This document shows positions 52,885 through 61,605 of a DNA stretch of 64,000 nucleotides, piece after piece. The notes beneath the pieces are model-generated. The model had not been told where the DNA came from. It searched no databases and saw only the letters and a program-made list of their open reading frames with translations. Every line of letters begins with the position of its first letter. Within the stretch, counting starts at the first letter, position 1. The translations under genes and the position numbers were made by a program. Source of the stretch: Lysinibacillus sphaericus (GTDB lineage: Bacteria > Bacillota > Bacilli > Bacillales_A > Planococcaceae); assembly GCF_006864135.1 (NCBI RefSeq), contig NZ_SADV01000013.1, positions 41,274 to 105,273 on the forward strand. The letters run 5' to 3'.

Positions 52885-53014
52885 GTTGATTTCCGTCCCG
52901 ACAGCAACAGCACGATATTGGTCACGAAGGCGTTCCCATAGGATGTGATGGTTTTAGCCTTCGTTCCTCTATCGCTGATCTTCAAGGGTTCACCCAGTCG
53001 GAACGGAAATCAAC
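52885..53014. repeat. Dispersed repeat A, copy 4, short form with perfect ends
   Basis: A 130-bp copy bounded by GTTGATTTCCGTCCCGAC (52885) and GTCGGAACGGAAATCAAC (ending 53014), 18-bp inverted ends with one mismatch. Inside are a CAGCAACAGCACGATATTGG remnant, GGTCAC, and the E hairpin CGAAGGC...GCCTTCG (52925-52963). No C unit lies at the GGTCAC site. Confidence 0.85.
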
Positions 53015-53073
53015 TAATATACTCGGTGTTAACAAATTAAATATCCAGATTTTTAGTGAAGAGCATACAAAGA

Positions 53074-55011
53074 ATGAAAGAGGTGATTGCTATCGTTGTA
53101 CAATATGAAATCCTCCAAGATCAATGTAAGAAGTTAAAAGCTTTGTGCTTGGTGAAATTGGCTAATAATTTACAGGATGCTAGCTCGCTCGCCATTGCAA
53201 AGCCAGCTCTATCTCTTCAAAAATCACTCCTAGTACTGGAGGAAGTTTTATATGAACTTTATAAGCTGGAAATGCATACCGAACCGAAGCTAAAAAATAT
53301 TCGATCATTACTCAATAATCGTAGCTTTGTTGCAAAAATTCATCCGCGTCGCATTTATTTATTAATGAATCTTGTAAGCAAAATGACTTCTAGTAATAGA
53401 AGTGAAGTTGTGGAGGCAAAGGCAGCAAAAATTGTTCTTGATTATATAAGTGATATTGTAGAATGGTTTATCGAACGCTATGACCGCACCTTCAAGGTAA
53501 AGTTGATGCGGCAAAGCTCCCGCTTTGAAGATATAACTTCAGCTTTTGATATAAATACGCTACTTCAAGATGACCAATCAACCGAGGCCTATAAAACTGC
53601 TGCAGACTGGTTTGAGCTTGCCGCAAAACAAGGGAATGCAAGTGCTCAATATAATTTAGGCGCTCTTTATAATCAAGGGCGTGGTGTTAAGAAAGATTAT
53701 GCAGTTGCAAAAATGTGGTATGAACGTGCCGCTGCGCAAAATGATGCAAACGCGCTTTATAGCTTAGGCGTGTTCTATCATTTAGGTCACGGTGTTATCC
53801 AAAATTATGAAGAAGCCGCTCACTATTATAAAGCTGCTGCAGATTTAGATAACGCAGATGCGCAGTACAATCTAGGAGTCCTATACAATCAAGGACTCGG
53901 TATGCCACTAAACTTTTCCGAGGCGGCAAAATGGTACATGCTAGCAGCCAATTCAGGGAATACAAGCGCTCAAAATAATCTTGGATTCCTTTATCACAAT
54001 GGAACTGGTGTCGAGCAAAGCTATGAGGAAGCTATAACCTATTTTGAAATGGCTGCATTAGCAGGTGATGCTAGTGCTCAATATAATCTTGGCTATATGT
54101 ACCTTAAAGGTCGTGGCATCTCGCAAAATTTTGAAGAAGCTGCGCAATGGTTCCATTTAGCTGCACTTCAAGACCATACAAATGCAGAATTTCAATTGGC
54201 TATGCTATATAACACTGGACAAGGTATTCCTTATGATCACCTAGAGGCTATAAAATGGTTTAAGCTCGCAGCACATAAAGGACACTTGAATGCCCAATAC
54301 TGTCTTGGTGTGCTCTATGTTAAAGAAAACGATATAACTTTAGCTAAAAAATGGTTACAGCTAGCCGCTAACAATGGACATATAAGTGCGGGCTTTGAGC
54401 TTGGACGTATTTATATATACCACCTCCAGCAACCAGAGAAAGCTCTCCCTTACTTTAAAGTGGCTGCTGAAAAGGGTTATGCTGATGCTCAGTACGAGCT
54501 CGGATTATTATATGAAGCTGAATTGAATTATGATGAAGCAGTAAAATGGTGGAGGGCCGCTACTGATCAATCCCATATTCAGTCTGAATATCAATTAGGG
54601 TTATTATATGAGCACGGATTAGGGATCGAGCAGGACCTAGAAGAGGCACGACGCTGCTATCGACTAGCAGCAACCCAAGGACATGCCGGTGCTCAATATC
54701 AGCTCGGTAATTTATTTGATAAGGGTAACGGTGTCGAACAGGATTATACTGAGGCTGCGAAATGGATTGAACAAGCTGCCGCTAAGGGACATGCCAAAGC
54801 ACAATATCAATTGGCTCAAATGCACAGTCATGGGCAAGGGGTACCAAAGGATTTTGCGAAGGCCGCCCAGCTGTATCGACTCGCTGCCAATCAAGGGCAT
54901 CAAAAAGCACAATTCCAGCTTGGTATGCTTTACAAAAAAGGACACGGCGTTGCACAGGATTATACTGAGGCAACAAAATGGCTTAAGAAGTCTCTTGAAA
55001 ATATTAAATAA
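53074..55011 (+). CDS. Sel1-repeat protein
   Basis: A protein of about 645 residues (ATG 53074; GTG 53056 also possible, neither with a strong SD). Residues 1-165 are helical and have no recognised domain. From about 170 to the end there are thirteen Sel1-like repeats of 32-36 residues with the pattern A-x-Y-x-L-G-x-L-Y...G-x-G-V...D-Y-x-E-A-x-K-W-Y-x-x-A-A (for instance ADAQYNLGVLYNQGLG). Units 7-9 are shortened. Sel1 solenoids bind proteins and often act in signalling or envelope assembly. It has no signal peptide and stands alone between repeat elements. Confidence 0.85.
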   Translation: MKEVIAIVVQYEILQDQCKKLKALCLVKLANNLQDASSLAIAKPALSLQKSLLVLEEVLYELYKLEMHTEPKLKNIRSLLNNRSFVAKIHPRRIYLLMNLVSKMTSSNRSEVVEAKAAKIVLDYISDIVEWFIERYDRTFKVKLMRQSSRFEDITSAFDINTLLQDDQSTEAYKTAADWFELAAKQGNASAQYNLGALYNQGRGVKKDYAVAKMWYERAAAQNDANALYSLGVFYHLGHGVIQNYEEAAHYYKAAADLDNADAQYNLGVLYNQGLGMPLNFSEAAKWYMLAANSGNTSAQNNLGFLYHNGTGVEQSYEEAITYFEMAALAGDASAQYNLGYMYLKGRGISQNFEEAAQWFHLAALQDHTNAEFQLAMLYNTGQGIPYDHLEAIKWFKLAAHKGHLNAQYCLGVLYVKENDITLAKKWLQLAANNGHISAGFELGRIYIYHLQQPEKALPYFKVAAEKGYADAQYELGLLYEAELNYDEAVKWWRAATDQSHIQSEYQLGLLYEHGLGIEQDLEEARRCYRLAATQGHAGAQYQLGNLFDKGNGVEQDYTEAAKWIEQAAAKGHAKAQYQLAQMHSHGQGVPKDFAKAAQLYRLAANQGHQKAQFQLGMLYKKGHGVAQDYTEATKWLKKSLENIK

Positions 55012-55033
55012 AGGACTCGTTAGCTAAAGTGGG

Positions 55034-55128
55034 GTTGATTTCCGTTCCGACTGGGCGCTTTATTGCTGACGCTTCGCTTTCGCACAGAGCAAAGCTTTCT
55101 GAGGGCGTCCGATGAACCACTTCACTCA
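55034..55128. repeat. Dispersed repeat A, copy 3, with one C unit
   Basis: GTTGATTTCCGTTCCGACTG, GGGCGCTTT, then a 32-bp C unit (55062-55093) flanked by the 5-bp repeat GCTTT at 55057-55061 and 55094-55098, then CTGAGGGCGTCCGATGAACC. The right half is missing. Compare the uninterrupted copy at 11008. Confidence 0.88.
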
Positions 55129-55252
55129 ACCTATCCACATGAATACATTTTAACAGAATGTCATCCAACTTTTTGTTTTAGCGATTAACTTTCATGTTTT
55201 ATCAAATGTCATATCTAGCTTTTGATAACGAGCCAAACAAAACTGTTCTTCA

Positions 55253-55296
55253 TAAAAAATACCGTGTCACTCTTATTAAAGACGGTGACGCGGTAT
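55253..55296 (-). terminator. Terminator of the decayed membrane gene
   Basis: ATACCGTGTCAC (55259-55270) and GTGACGCGGTAT (55285-55296) form a 12-bp stem with one mismatch; the minus strand then has TTTTTT at 55253-55258. Confidence 0.8.
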
Positions 55297-55301
55297 GTTG
55301 A

Positions 55302-55695
55302 TTAGTTTTTCATTTCTTCTTTTTGATCTACCATAAACGTTACAACGATGAATAAAGCAAAGCTGTTGTCCCACCTACGATAAAGAAAATCATTGTAAAT
55401 GTTCTGCTAAAACTAAATGGACTCAAATTGTAGAACCACATGCCTAGCGTTAAGCCAAAAACACCGAGAACCGCGGATCAACCAAGTACTGTCACTAATT
55501 TTTGTGATTTCACTTTAAAGGTACGATAGCAAGTACCCCATGCAAACATACTTAACCAATCTATGAGTAAATATGTGCATGTATCGGTTTATATTCGTAA
55601 CTACCTGAGCTGGACATATGTGAGCCTAGATACGTATCAAATAAGGCAAAAATCGCAGCAAGACGAATAAGGCGTATACTCCATCTTTGTTCCAA
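55302..55695 (-). pseudogene. Decayed four-helix membrane protein gene (cbb3 subunit I-like)
   Basis: A TTG at 55695 follows GGGGGG with ideal spacing and opens LEQRWSIRLIRLAAIFALFDTYLG...YKPIHAHIYS before a stop. In the next frame the sequence goes on as LLIDWLSMFAWGTCYRTFKVKS, passes an in-frame TGA, then AVLGVFGLTLGMWFYN and FSFSRTFTMIFFIVGGTTAL; a third frame gives IVVTFMVDQKEEMKN and the stop at 55302. The PxHAH and W-x-S/G-M-F pattern resembles small cytochrome-oxidase subunit-I-like proteins of bacilli. Two frameshifts and a stop show decay. Confidence 0.7.
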
Positions 55696-55767
55696 ACGAT
55701 ACCCCCCTAAGCTTTTTCAACTTATTTAGCAGTTTATCTTGTGAACATAAACTTTAGGTAATCCTCA

Positions 55768-57141
55768 TTACAGTTTAGGTAAGTGGACACGCACTTTCGT
55801 ACCGGAATTTATAACACTGTCCATATGAACCGTTCCTCCATGTAACTCAGCAATTTGCTTCACGATGGCTAGTCCAAGCCCAGTACCTTGCTTTGTTCTG
55901 GACGCATCTACTCGATAAAAGCGATCAAATACCTTTTGTAGTTGCTCGGCAGTCATTCCTATGCCGCTATCCTCAATAAGCACTTCAACTGAGGTTGAGG
56001 ATTGTTGTATGTGAATATGAATTTCTCCACCTTCGACATTGTATTTAATGGCATTTGTCAATAAATTATCCCACACATTTTGTAATAACCCAGCATCGCC
56101 ATCATATGTTACTGGTTCAAGCTGATACGATAATTGTACATTAGCGTCTTCAAGCTGCCAGCGATATTTTCTTACGGTTTCCTTTAATTGCTCATCTAAA
56201 CGATAAGGTTCACACTTTAACAACCTTGTAGATTGATCGAGTGACGTTAGTAATAGTAATTGCTTCGTTAATGTCGACATACGCTTCGTTTCTAGTTCAA
56301 TAATCGTTGTATATTCCTGCCTTTCCTTGTCGGTCAGCAAGGGATTCTTTAGTAAATCTACATAGCCTTGAATATTCAACAATGGTGACTGAAAATCATG
56401 CGATACATTACTGATAAACTCTTTACGTATTCGATCATTTTCCTGTAATTTTTCTGTCATGACATTAAAGCTAACCGCTAATTGTCCAATCTCATCTGCT
56501 CGATCTATATCCAGTAGCGTATCGAATTTTTCATGTGCAAGCTGATGTGTTGCCTCTGTTAGTTGTGTAATAGGGCGAATTAGAGCCTTAGCAAAAAGTA
56601 GCATTGCCAATAGACTAATTACTGTCATCGTAAGCATAAGTCCACCAAGTATCGTATGCACTTCAGAGAACAACAAGCGAATATCAGGTCTAATGAACAG
56701 TGCATACTGCTTATTTTCATAAGTAAACGACACACCTATCGTATTAATTAACTCATTCGCAAAAAAGCCTGTCACAAAAGTCTCTTTTGGAAAATCACGC
56801 ATACCATGATAAATTTCCCCTTTTAAAACACGCTTGACTGTATTTGATGGTAATGTTTTATCACGATACTCACCTCCGAAGAAATGCCCTTCGCCATCAG
56901 TTGTTACATAAATTTGATAACCTATTTCACCAAGAGTCGTTAAATAATTATCTAAATCGTTAGGCTTTGATGACTCAATGTATTTCGCAATATCCTGCGC
57001 AATTTTCACATTTTTAGCATCGTTTTTTTCCTTCACAACTTGATGATAATACGTATTTGTCGCTAAAAAGCCGATACATAAGCTGCCAATCATAACGAGC
57101 ATCGTCGTGACAACAAATCTACTATATAACGTTTTTATCAT
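55768..57141 (-). CDS. Membrane sensor histidine kinase
   Basis: A 457-residue kinase: membrane helices at about 8-28 and 162-185 with an extracytoplasmic sensor of about 130 residues, HAMP domain (about 186-238), His248 in NVSHDFQSPLLNIQGY, N box NLLTNAIKYN, G1 DSGIGM and G2 GTGLGLAI. It overlaps its response regulator by 4 bp. Signal unknown. It resembles PhoR-like kinases that respond to envelope conditions. Confidence 0.95.
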   Translation of the reverse strand: MIKTLYSRFVVTTMLVMIGSLCIGFLATNTYYHQVVKEKNDAKNVKIAQDIAKYIESSKPNDLDNYLTTLGEIGYQIYVTTDGEGHFFGGEYRDKTLPSNTVKRVLKGEIYHGMRDFPKETFVTGFFANELINTIGVSFTYENKQYALFIRPDIRLLFSEVHTILGGLMLTMTVISLLAMLLFAKALIRPITQLTEATHQLAHEKFDTLLDIDRADEIGQLAVSFNVMTEKLQENDRIRKEFISNVSHDFQSPLLNIQGYVDLLKNPLLTDKERQEYTTIIELETKRMSTLTKQLLLLTSLDQSTRLLKCEPYRLDEQLKETVRKYRWQLEDANVQLSYQLEPVTYDGDAGLLQNVWDNLLTNAIKYNVEGGEIHIHIQQSSTSVEVLIEDSGIGMTAEQLQKVFDRFYRVDASRTKQGTGLGLAIVKQIAELHGGTVHMDSVINSGTKVRVHLPKL

Positions 57142-57809
57142 GTACTAACCTCAAGCTTATAGCCAACACCACGCACTGTTGTAATCTCAACACCTGATTT
57201 ATAACGATGAAGACGTTCACGAATCCGCTTCACATGCGTATTTAAAGTCTGCTCATCTCCATCGTAATCATAGCCCCACACCTGCTCCATAATAAAGCTA
57301 CGTGTAAACACCTGATTCGAGCGAGATGCTAGTAATGCCAATAGTTCAAATTCCTTTAGAGGTAGAACAAGTGTATCTTCCCCAATGACAACCTCAAAGC
57401 TTCGACGATCAATAACGAGTCTACCCACCTGGATGGTTACCTGATTTTTCTTATCGAATCTACGCAATATCGCGGCTATGCGAAACAGCAATTCTTTAGG
57501 TTCAAAAGGCTTTACAACATAGTCGTCTGAGCCTGCCAAAAACCCTCGTTCTTTGTCATCAAGCTCGCCTTTTGCTGTTAATAACAATACGGGGATATCG
57601 TACTCCTGGCTCAATGTCTCGGTTAATGTAAAACCATCCATTCCTGGCATCATAACATCTACAACTGCCAAATCAGGCAAGTTTCCTTCAAGTAATTTAA
57701 GAGCCTGTTGTCCGTTTTCTGCCTGTATCACCTGATAGCCCTCTCTTGTCAGATAAATATTCACTAGCTGTAAAATATGTACATCATCATCTACAACGAG
57801 AATTTTCAT
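57138..57809 (-). CDS. OmpR/PhoB-family response regulator
   Basis: A 223-residue regulator. Receiver domain with Asp51 (DLAVVDVMMPGMDG), TAKGE and KPFEP; winged-helix domain from about 125 with LPLKEFELLALLAS and DEQTLNTHVKRIRERL. The ATG at 57809 is preceded by GGAGGT. Co-transcribed with the kinase. Target genes are not evident; the operon is not next to a transporter. Confidence 0.95.
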   Translation of the reverse strand: MKILVVDDDVHILQLVNIYLTREGYQVIQAENGQQALKLLEGNLPDLAVVDVMMPGMDGFTLTETLSQEYDIPVLLLTAKGELDDKERGFLAGSDDYVVKPFEPKELLFRIAAILRRFDKKNQVTIQVGRLVIDRRSFEVVIGEDTLVLPLKEFELLALLASRSNQVFTRSFIMEQVWGYDYDGDEQTLNTHVKRIRERLHRYKSGVEITTVRGVGYKLEVST

Positions 57810-57859
57810 TCAGGTCAACCTCCATCCAACTTGTTTCTGGTACACTATTTTAACAAAAA

Positions 57860-57919
57860 ATCCGCCGAAAAAAGTTAAAGTCTCCGGCGGATGTCACAGA
57901 ATTATGCCGAGGCATAATT
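57860..57919. repeat. Repeat B fragment (copy 5), probably a terminator
   Basis: ATCCGCCG (57860-57867) pairs with CGGCGGAT (57885-57892) around AAAAAAGTTAAAGTCTC, and AATTATGCC/GGCATAATT (57900-57919) follows. On the minus strand the stem is followed by TTTTTTG, directly after the DUF1648 stop, so the repeat fragment supplies a terminator. The same blocks recur in the composite repeat at 39497. Confidence 0.78.
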
Positions 57920-57939
57920 GATAACTTCATTTTTTCATA

Positions 57940-59037
57940 TTATAACGAAAAGAAAGAAATAAACAGCAATATAAGTAACGGCAAACCAATTACGATATAG
58001 CCACGTGGATTTGTAAAATTCATCGTCCAACCGACCCCAAAGCGTTTCTCTACAAAAACGGAAGGATCTTGACGATTCGCATAAATTAATCCTCCCCTCC
58101 AATAGAGATCCTCATCAACATCCATTACTTCTGAAACGACATTGTCTCCATAGCTCACCCTCAGCTTGCGTTTCTTCCAGGCGTAAACAAGGACTAAGCC
58201 AAGAACAAGCAATAAGAACAAAATAAATACCGGTAGTAGACTTTTTGCTGTAGCCATTGAAGGGTAGATGTTGCTTAGCTGTAATACTGTAAATAATATT
58301 GTAAAGGCATAGCTTAATAACATAATGCTCCAACTCATATACTTTCGGCTTTTTAACTGCTCTTCCAATGATTCTTCCTTACGATTAACAGCCAACCTGA
58401 TTGCTGAACGCTTTATAGAATCTACAATTCCCCACATCATACATTGCATCATCAACATAACAAGTGGCAGTGAAACAGCAGTAAAATATGTTTTGCTTCT
58501 CCATGAATCCGCTTCACCACTAGGTCCCCAGTGTACAGCAATGTGATCTGGTATTTGATCATAATGGCGGAATGTAAAGATAATTAGAAACGCTGTAACA
58601 CCAAAAGGGATTACATAAAATGGCCACGGAAGCATTTCATCACGACTACGTGCTGTTAAGTCAACAGCACGAACTTGTTTTATAGTTAAGCCCCATTGCC
58701 CTTCCTTTTTAAGTTTTAAAATTTTTTGATAGTTTATCCAATATAATGTCATACTGACTGCAAGCATTGCAAATAAGCATCCAAGCAGTAAAATACTTTG
58801 CATAAACTCAGATTGTGCAAAATAATAATAGCTAAAAATCATTATCATTAATAATATGACACCAAATATTCCAACGATTTGAGCATAATGCTTTTTCATA
58901 TTACGTAATACAGGATGTTTTACATTTTGTTCAGGTACAGTAACGCCAAAAATGATTGTCTCACGTACTATATATGGAACAAATACTTGTAGAGCTAATG
59001 TTAAGAGGTAGACGGTTAAGAAAACGAAAAGTAGCAT
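57940..59037 (-). CDS. DUF1648-domain membrane protein
   Basis: A 365-residue protein with about eight membrane helices. The DUF1648 signature is IPDHIAVHWGPSGEADSWRSKTYF, a pattern in which HWxxxGxAD precedes a helix. Family members often pair with a GntR regulator, as here (3 bp upstream). A B. subtilis relative, SdpI, gives immunity to a toxin, but most members, including this one, have no assigned role. Ends with a short hydrophobic tail. Confidence 0.88.
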   Translation of the reverse strand: MLLFVFLTVYLLTLALQVFVPYIVRETIIFGVTVPEQNVKHPVLRNMKKHYAQIVGIFGVILLMIMIFSYYYFAQSEFMQSILLLGCLFAMLAVSMTLYWINYQKILKLKKEGQWGLTIKQVRAVDLTARSRDEMLPWPFYVIPFGVTAFLIIFTFRHYDQIPDHIAVHWGPSGEADSWRSKTYFTAVSLPLVMLMMQCMMWGIVDSIKRSAIRLAVNRKEESLEEQLKSRKYMSWSIMLLSYAFTILFTVLQLSNIYPSMATAKSLLPVFILFLLLVLGLVLVYAWKKRKLRVSYGDNVVSEVMDVDEDLYWRGGLIYANRQDPSVFVEKRFGVGWTMNFTNPRGYIVIGLPLLILLFISFFSL

Positions 59038-59040
59038 GTG

Positions 59041-59436
59041 CTACACCCCTTCTGCAGGTATTTGCAAATCAGAAAATACCTTTTTTATCATATGCTCGAT
59101 TTGTTCAGCTGTTGCGCCGAGCACCATTCCTTCTACCACAACAGGCTTTAGGTTTTTTTCAATTTGTTGAAATTGTTCAGGAGTTAATGCTCGCTCCTCA
59201 GTTGAACGAATAATAGCACCTGATTTGGCTCTTATAGTAATGATCCCCTTTTCCTCTAGCTCATGATAGCTTTTATTAACTGTGTGCATATTGACGCCCA
59301 GATCTGCCGCTAAACTACGTACAGATGGTAGGGTATCTCCTGGTTTCATTTCTCCTCTTGCAATACCTTCAATAATTTGCCGTGTTACCTGTTCATAGAT
59401 TGGTACATCAGATTGTGGCTCTATTTGAATAAACAT
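59041..59436 (-). CDS. GntR-family repressor (YtrA subfamily)
   Basis: From ATG 59436 (GGAG upstream) the protein has 131 residues: a GntR winged helix (IYEQVTRQIIEGIARGEMKPGDTLPSVRSLAADLGVNMHTVNKSYHELEEKGII) followed by only about 55 residues (the short YtrA-like C-terminal tail), so effector binding is limited. It lies 3 bp before the DUF1648 gene. A 9-bp perfect inverted repeat 18 bp upstream is a strong candidate operator for autoregulation. Confidence 0.93.
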   Translation of the reverse strand: MFIQIEPQSDVPIYEQVTRQIIEGIARGEMKPGDTLPSVRSLAADLGVNMHTVNKSYHELEEKGIITIRAKSGAIIRSTEERALTPEQFQQIEKNLKPVVVEGMVLGATAEQIEHMIKKVFSDLQIPAEGV

Positions 59437-59453
59437 TAATATCATCTCCAAAG

Positions 59454-59476
59454 TTGTTATATAGCTAATATAACAA
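59454..59476. promoter_or_regulatory. Operator of the GntR/DUF1648 operon
   Basis: TTGTTATAT (59454-59462) and ATATAACAA (59468-59476) are perfect inverted arms around AGCTA, just upstream of the repressor start and overlapping likely -10 sequences. Such sites are typical for YtrA-type GntR proteins. Confidence 0.75.
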
Positions 59477-59545
59477 ATAATCATTTTTTGTGCATAAAAA
59501 ATGAGACCAGTTGGATTTCATATTCAATATGAACAATCGAAAAAA

Positions 59546-59578
59546 GGAGATGTCTCATGATTAATTCGAGACATCCCC
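59546..59578 (-). terminator. Terminator in the 410-bp region downstream of aceB
   Basis: GGAGATGTCTC and GAGACATCCCC form a strong stem; minus-strand TTTTTTCG follows. It lies about 320 bp beyond the aceB stop, so either the ace transcript has a long 3-prime region or an unannotated RNA ends here. A weaker GTGGACT/AGTCCAC stem (59800-59825) lies nearer the stop. No coding frame is seen in 59485-59896. Confidence 0.7.
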
Positions 59579-59896
59579 TTTCAACTATTACTAATGTCAT
59601 AAATTTCATCAACTAGCGGTGTCGGTCAAGGAATTTTAGAAGGTAAAAAAATGCCTTACAAGCTCCCCATCTAAGCTCATAAGACATCCTTCACCTATTT
59701 AAATCTCTTTTTATTAATAGACCCCTTTTTTTGTAACCGCGTTCATTTTTCAGTAAGGAACGAGGGAACAGATCCCGCCCGTTACACTAGTGGAATAAGG
59801 TGGACTCCATTCGAGTTTAGTCCACAACAATTTAGGAAAGTTTGGATATGTTCGTTTCGTAGATTCGTATCTCAAATCAATTATGCTAAAAGCAAG

Positions 59897-61495
59897 TTAA
59901 GCTAATTTTTCGTAGCCTGGAAGCGTCAAGAATTCCACAAATTCGTCTTGTTCAATTAAAGATTTAAACAGCTCAGCAGCTTCTTCATAGTGTCCGCTGT
60001 TATAGGCTTGTTCCCCAACAGCCTCTTTAATTTTTACAAGCTCTTCCTCCAAGCTATCTAGTACAAAGGCCAATGTAATACCACGGCCATCATCTAAGAC
60101 ACCTTTTGGATGACGAATCCATTGCCATACTTGTGTACGAGAGATTTCTGCAGTTGCAGCATCCTCCATTAAATTGTTAATCGGTGCAGCTCCATTGCCT
60201 CGTAGCCAAGAAGCAATGTACTGAACCCCTACACTACAGTTAATACGAAGACCTTCAAGTGTAATTGTACCTTCTGGAACAGCAACTAAATCTTCCGCTA
60301 TAACATTTACATCCTCACGCTTTTTATGGATTTGGTTTGGTGTCGTCATAATCGCGTCAAACTGTTCCATTGCCGTTGCAACCATACCCGGGTGCGCTAC
60401 CCAAGTACCATCGTGGCCATCTGTTGCCTCGCGACGTTTATCTTCTGCAACCTTTGCAAATGCTACAGCATTCGCGTCGTCATCCCCTTTAACAGGAATT
60501 TGTGCTGCCATACCGCCCATAGCAGGAGCATTACGTTTATGACATGTTTGAATACATAAAGATGTATATGCCTTCATGAATGGTACAGTCATTGTCACTT
60601 GCCCACGGTCCGGTAAAATTACATCAGGCTGATTGCGCAGACGTTTGATATAACTGAAAATGTAATCCCAGCGCCCACAATTCAGACCAGCTGAATGTTC
60701 ACGTAGTTCATATAAAATTTCATCCATTTCAAATGCTGCTAAAATCGTTTCAATTAATACAGTAGCCTTAATTGTCCCTTGTGGAATTCCGATATAATCT
60801 TGTGCAAACACAAAGACATCATTCCATAAGCGTGCCTCCAAATGGCTTTCAAGCTTCGGTAGGTAGAAATAAGGTCCCGTACCTTGCGCCAATGCATTTT
60901 TAGCATTGTGGAATAAATACAGACCGAAATCAAAGAAACTACCAGAGATCGGTTCGCTATCCACTAGTACATGCTTTTCAAGTAAATGAAGACCACGTGG
61001 ACGAACTAATAACACAGCTGTGTTTTCGTTTAATTTATACGTTTTACCATTAGATGCTTGTGTAAATTCAATTGTCTTATTAAGAGCATCACGCATATTA
61101 ATTTGACCGCCAATCATGTTTTCCCATGTCGGGGCAGATGCATCCTCGAAGCAAGCCATAAACATTCTTGCACCAGAGTTTAATGCATTAATAACCATCT
61201 TACGGTCAACAGGTCCTGTAATTTCTACACGACGGTCTTGCAAATCTGCTGGAAGTGGTGCAATTGTCCAATCCCCCTCACGGATATGCTTTGTGTCTGG
61301 TAAGAAGTTGAGTTTCTCACCTGCATCAAGACGCTTTTGGCGATCTTGACGAGCCTCTAACAGCTCTTTTCGACGAGCATCAAATTTTTCGTGCAGGGCA
61401 AGAACAAACTCAATGGCTTCTGGTGTTAAAATTTCTTTTGTCTGCTCGTTTTGTTCCCCAACAATTTTAAGCTTACCTGTTGTTGCTTGTTCCAT
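59897..61495 (-). CDS. aceB: Malate synthase A
   Basis: A 532-residue enzyme of the malate synthase A type: joins glyoxylate and acetyl-CoA to malate. The signature [22 protein letters not shown] is present, with [20 protein letters not shown] and [12 protein letters not shown] before it and [14 protein letters not shown] after it; the acid-base Asp and Mg ligands lie in these blocks. It is 110 bp after aceA on the same strand. Together they form the glyoxylate shunt for growth on acetate or fatty acids. Confidence 0.97.
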   Translation of the reverse strand: MEQATTGKLKIVGEQNEQTKEILTPEAIEFVLALHEKFDARRKELLEARQDRQKRLDAGEKLNFLPDTKHIREGDWTIAPLPADLQDRRVEITGPVDRKMVINALNSGARMFMACFEDASAPTWENMIGGQINMRDALNKTIEFTQASNGKTYKLNENTAVLLVRPRGLHLLEKHVLVDSEPISGSFFDFGLYLFHNAKNALAQGTGPYFYLPKLESHLEARLWNDVFVFAQDYIGIPQGTIKATVLIETILAAFEMDEILYELREHSAGLNCGRWDYIFSYIKRLRNQPDVILPDRGQVTMTVPFMKAYTSLCIQTCHKRNAPAMGGMAAQIPVKGDDDANAVAFAKVAEDKRREATDGHDGTWVAHPGMVATAMEQFDAIMTTPNQIHKKREDVNVIAEDLVAVPEGTITLEGLRINCSVGVQYIASWLRGNGAAPINNLMEDAATAEISRTQVWQWIRHPKGVLDDGRGITLAFVLDSLEEELVKIKEAVGEQAYNSGHYEEAAELFKSLIEQDEFVEFLTLPGYEKLA

Positions 61496-61605
61496 CAGTT
61501 ATTTCCCCCACCTTTGCGAATTTAAGTAGTCATCCCCCGCTTTAGGAGGAGCGGAGGAGACTAATCTATGATTATGAATTTAGGAATACGCGTACTTTGT
61601 GAAAC

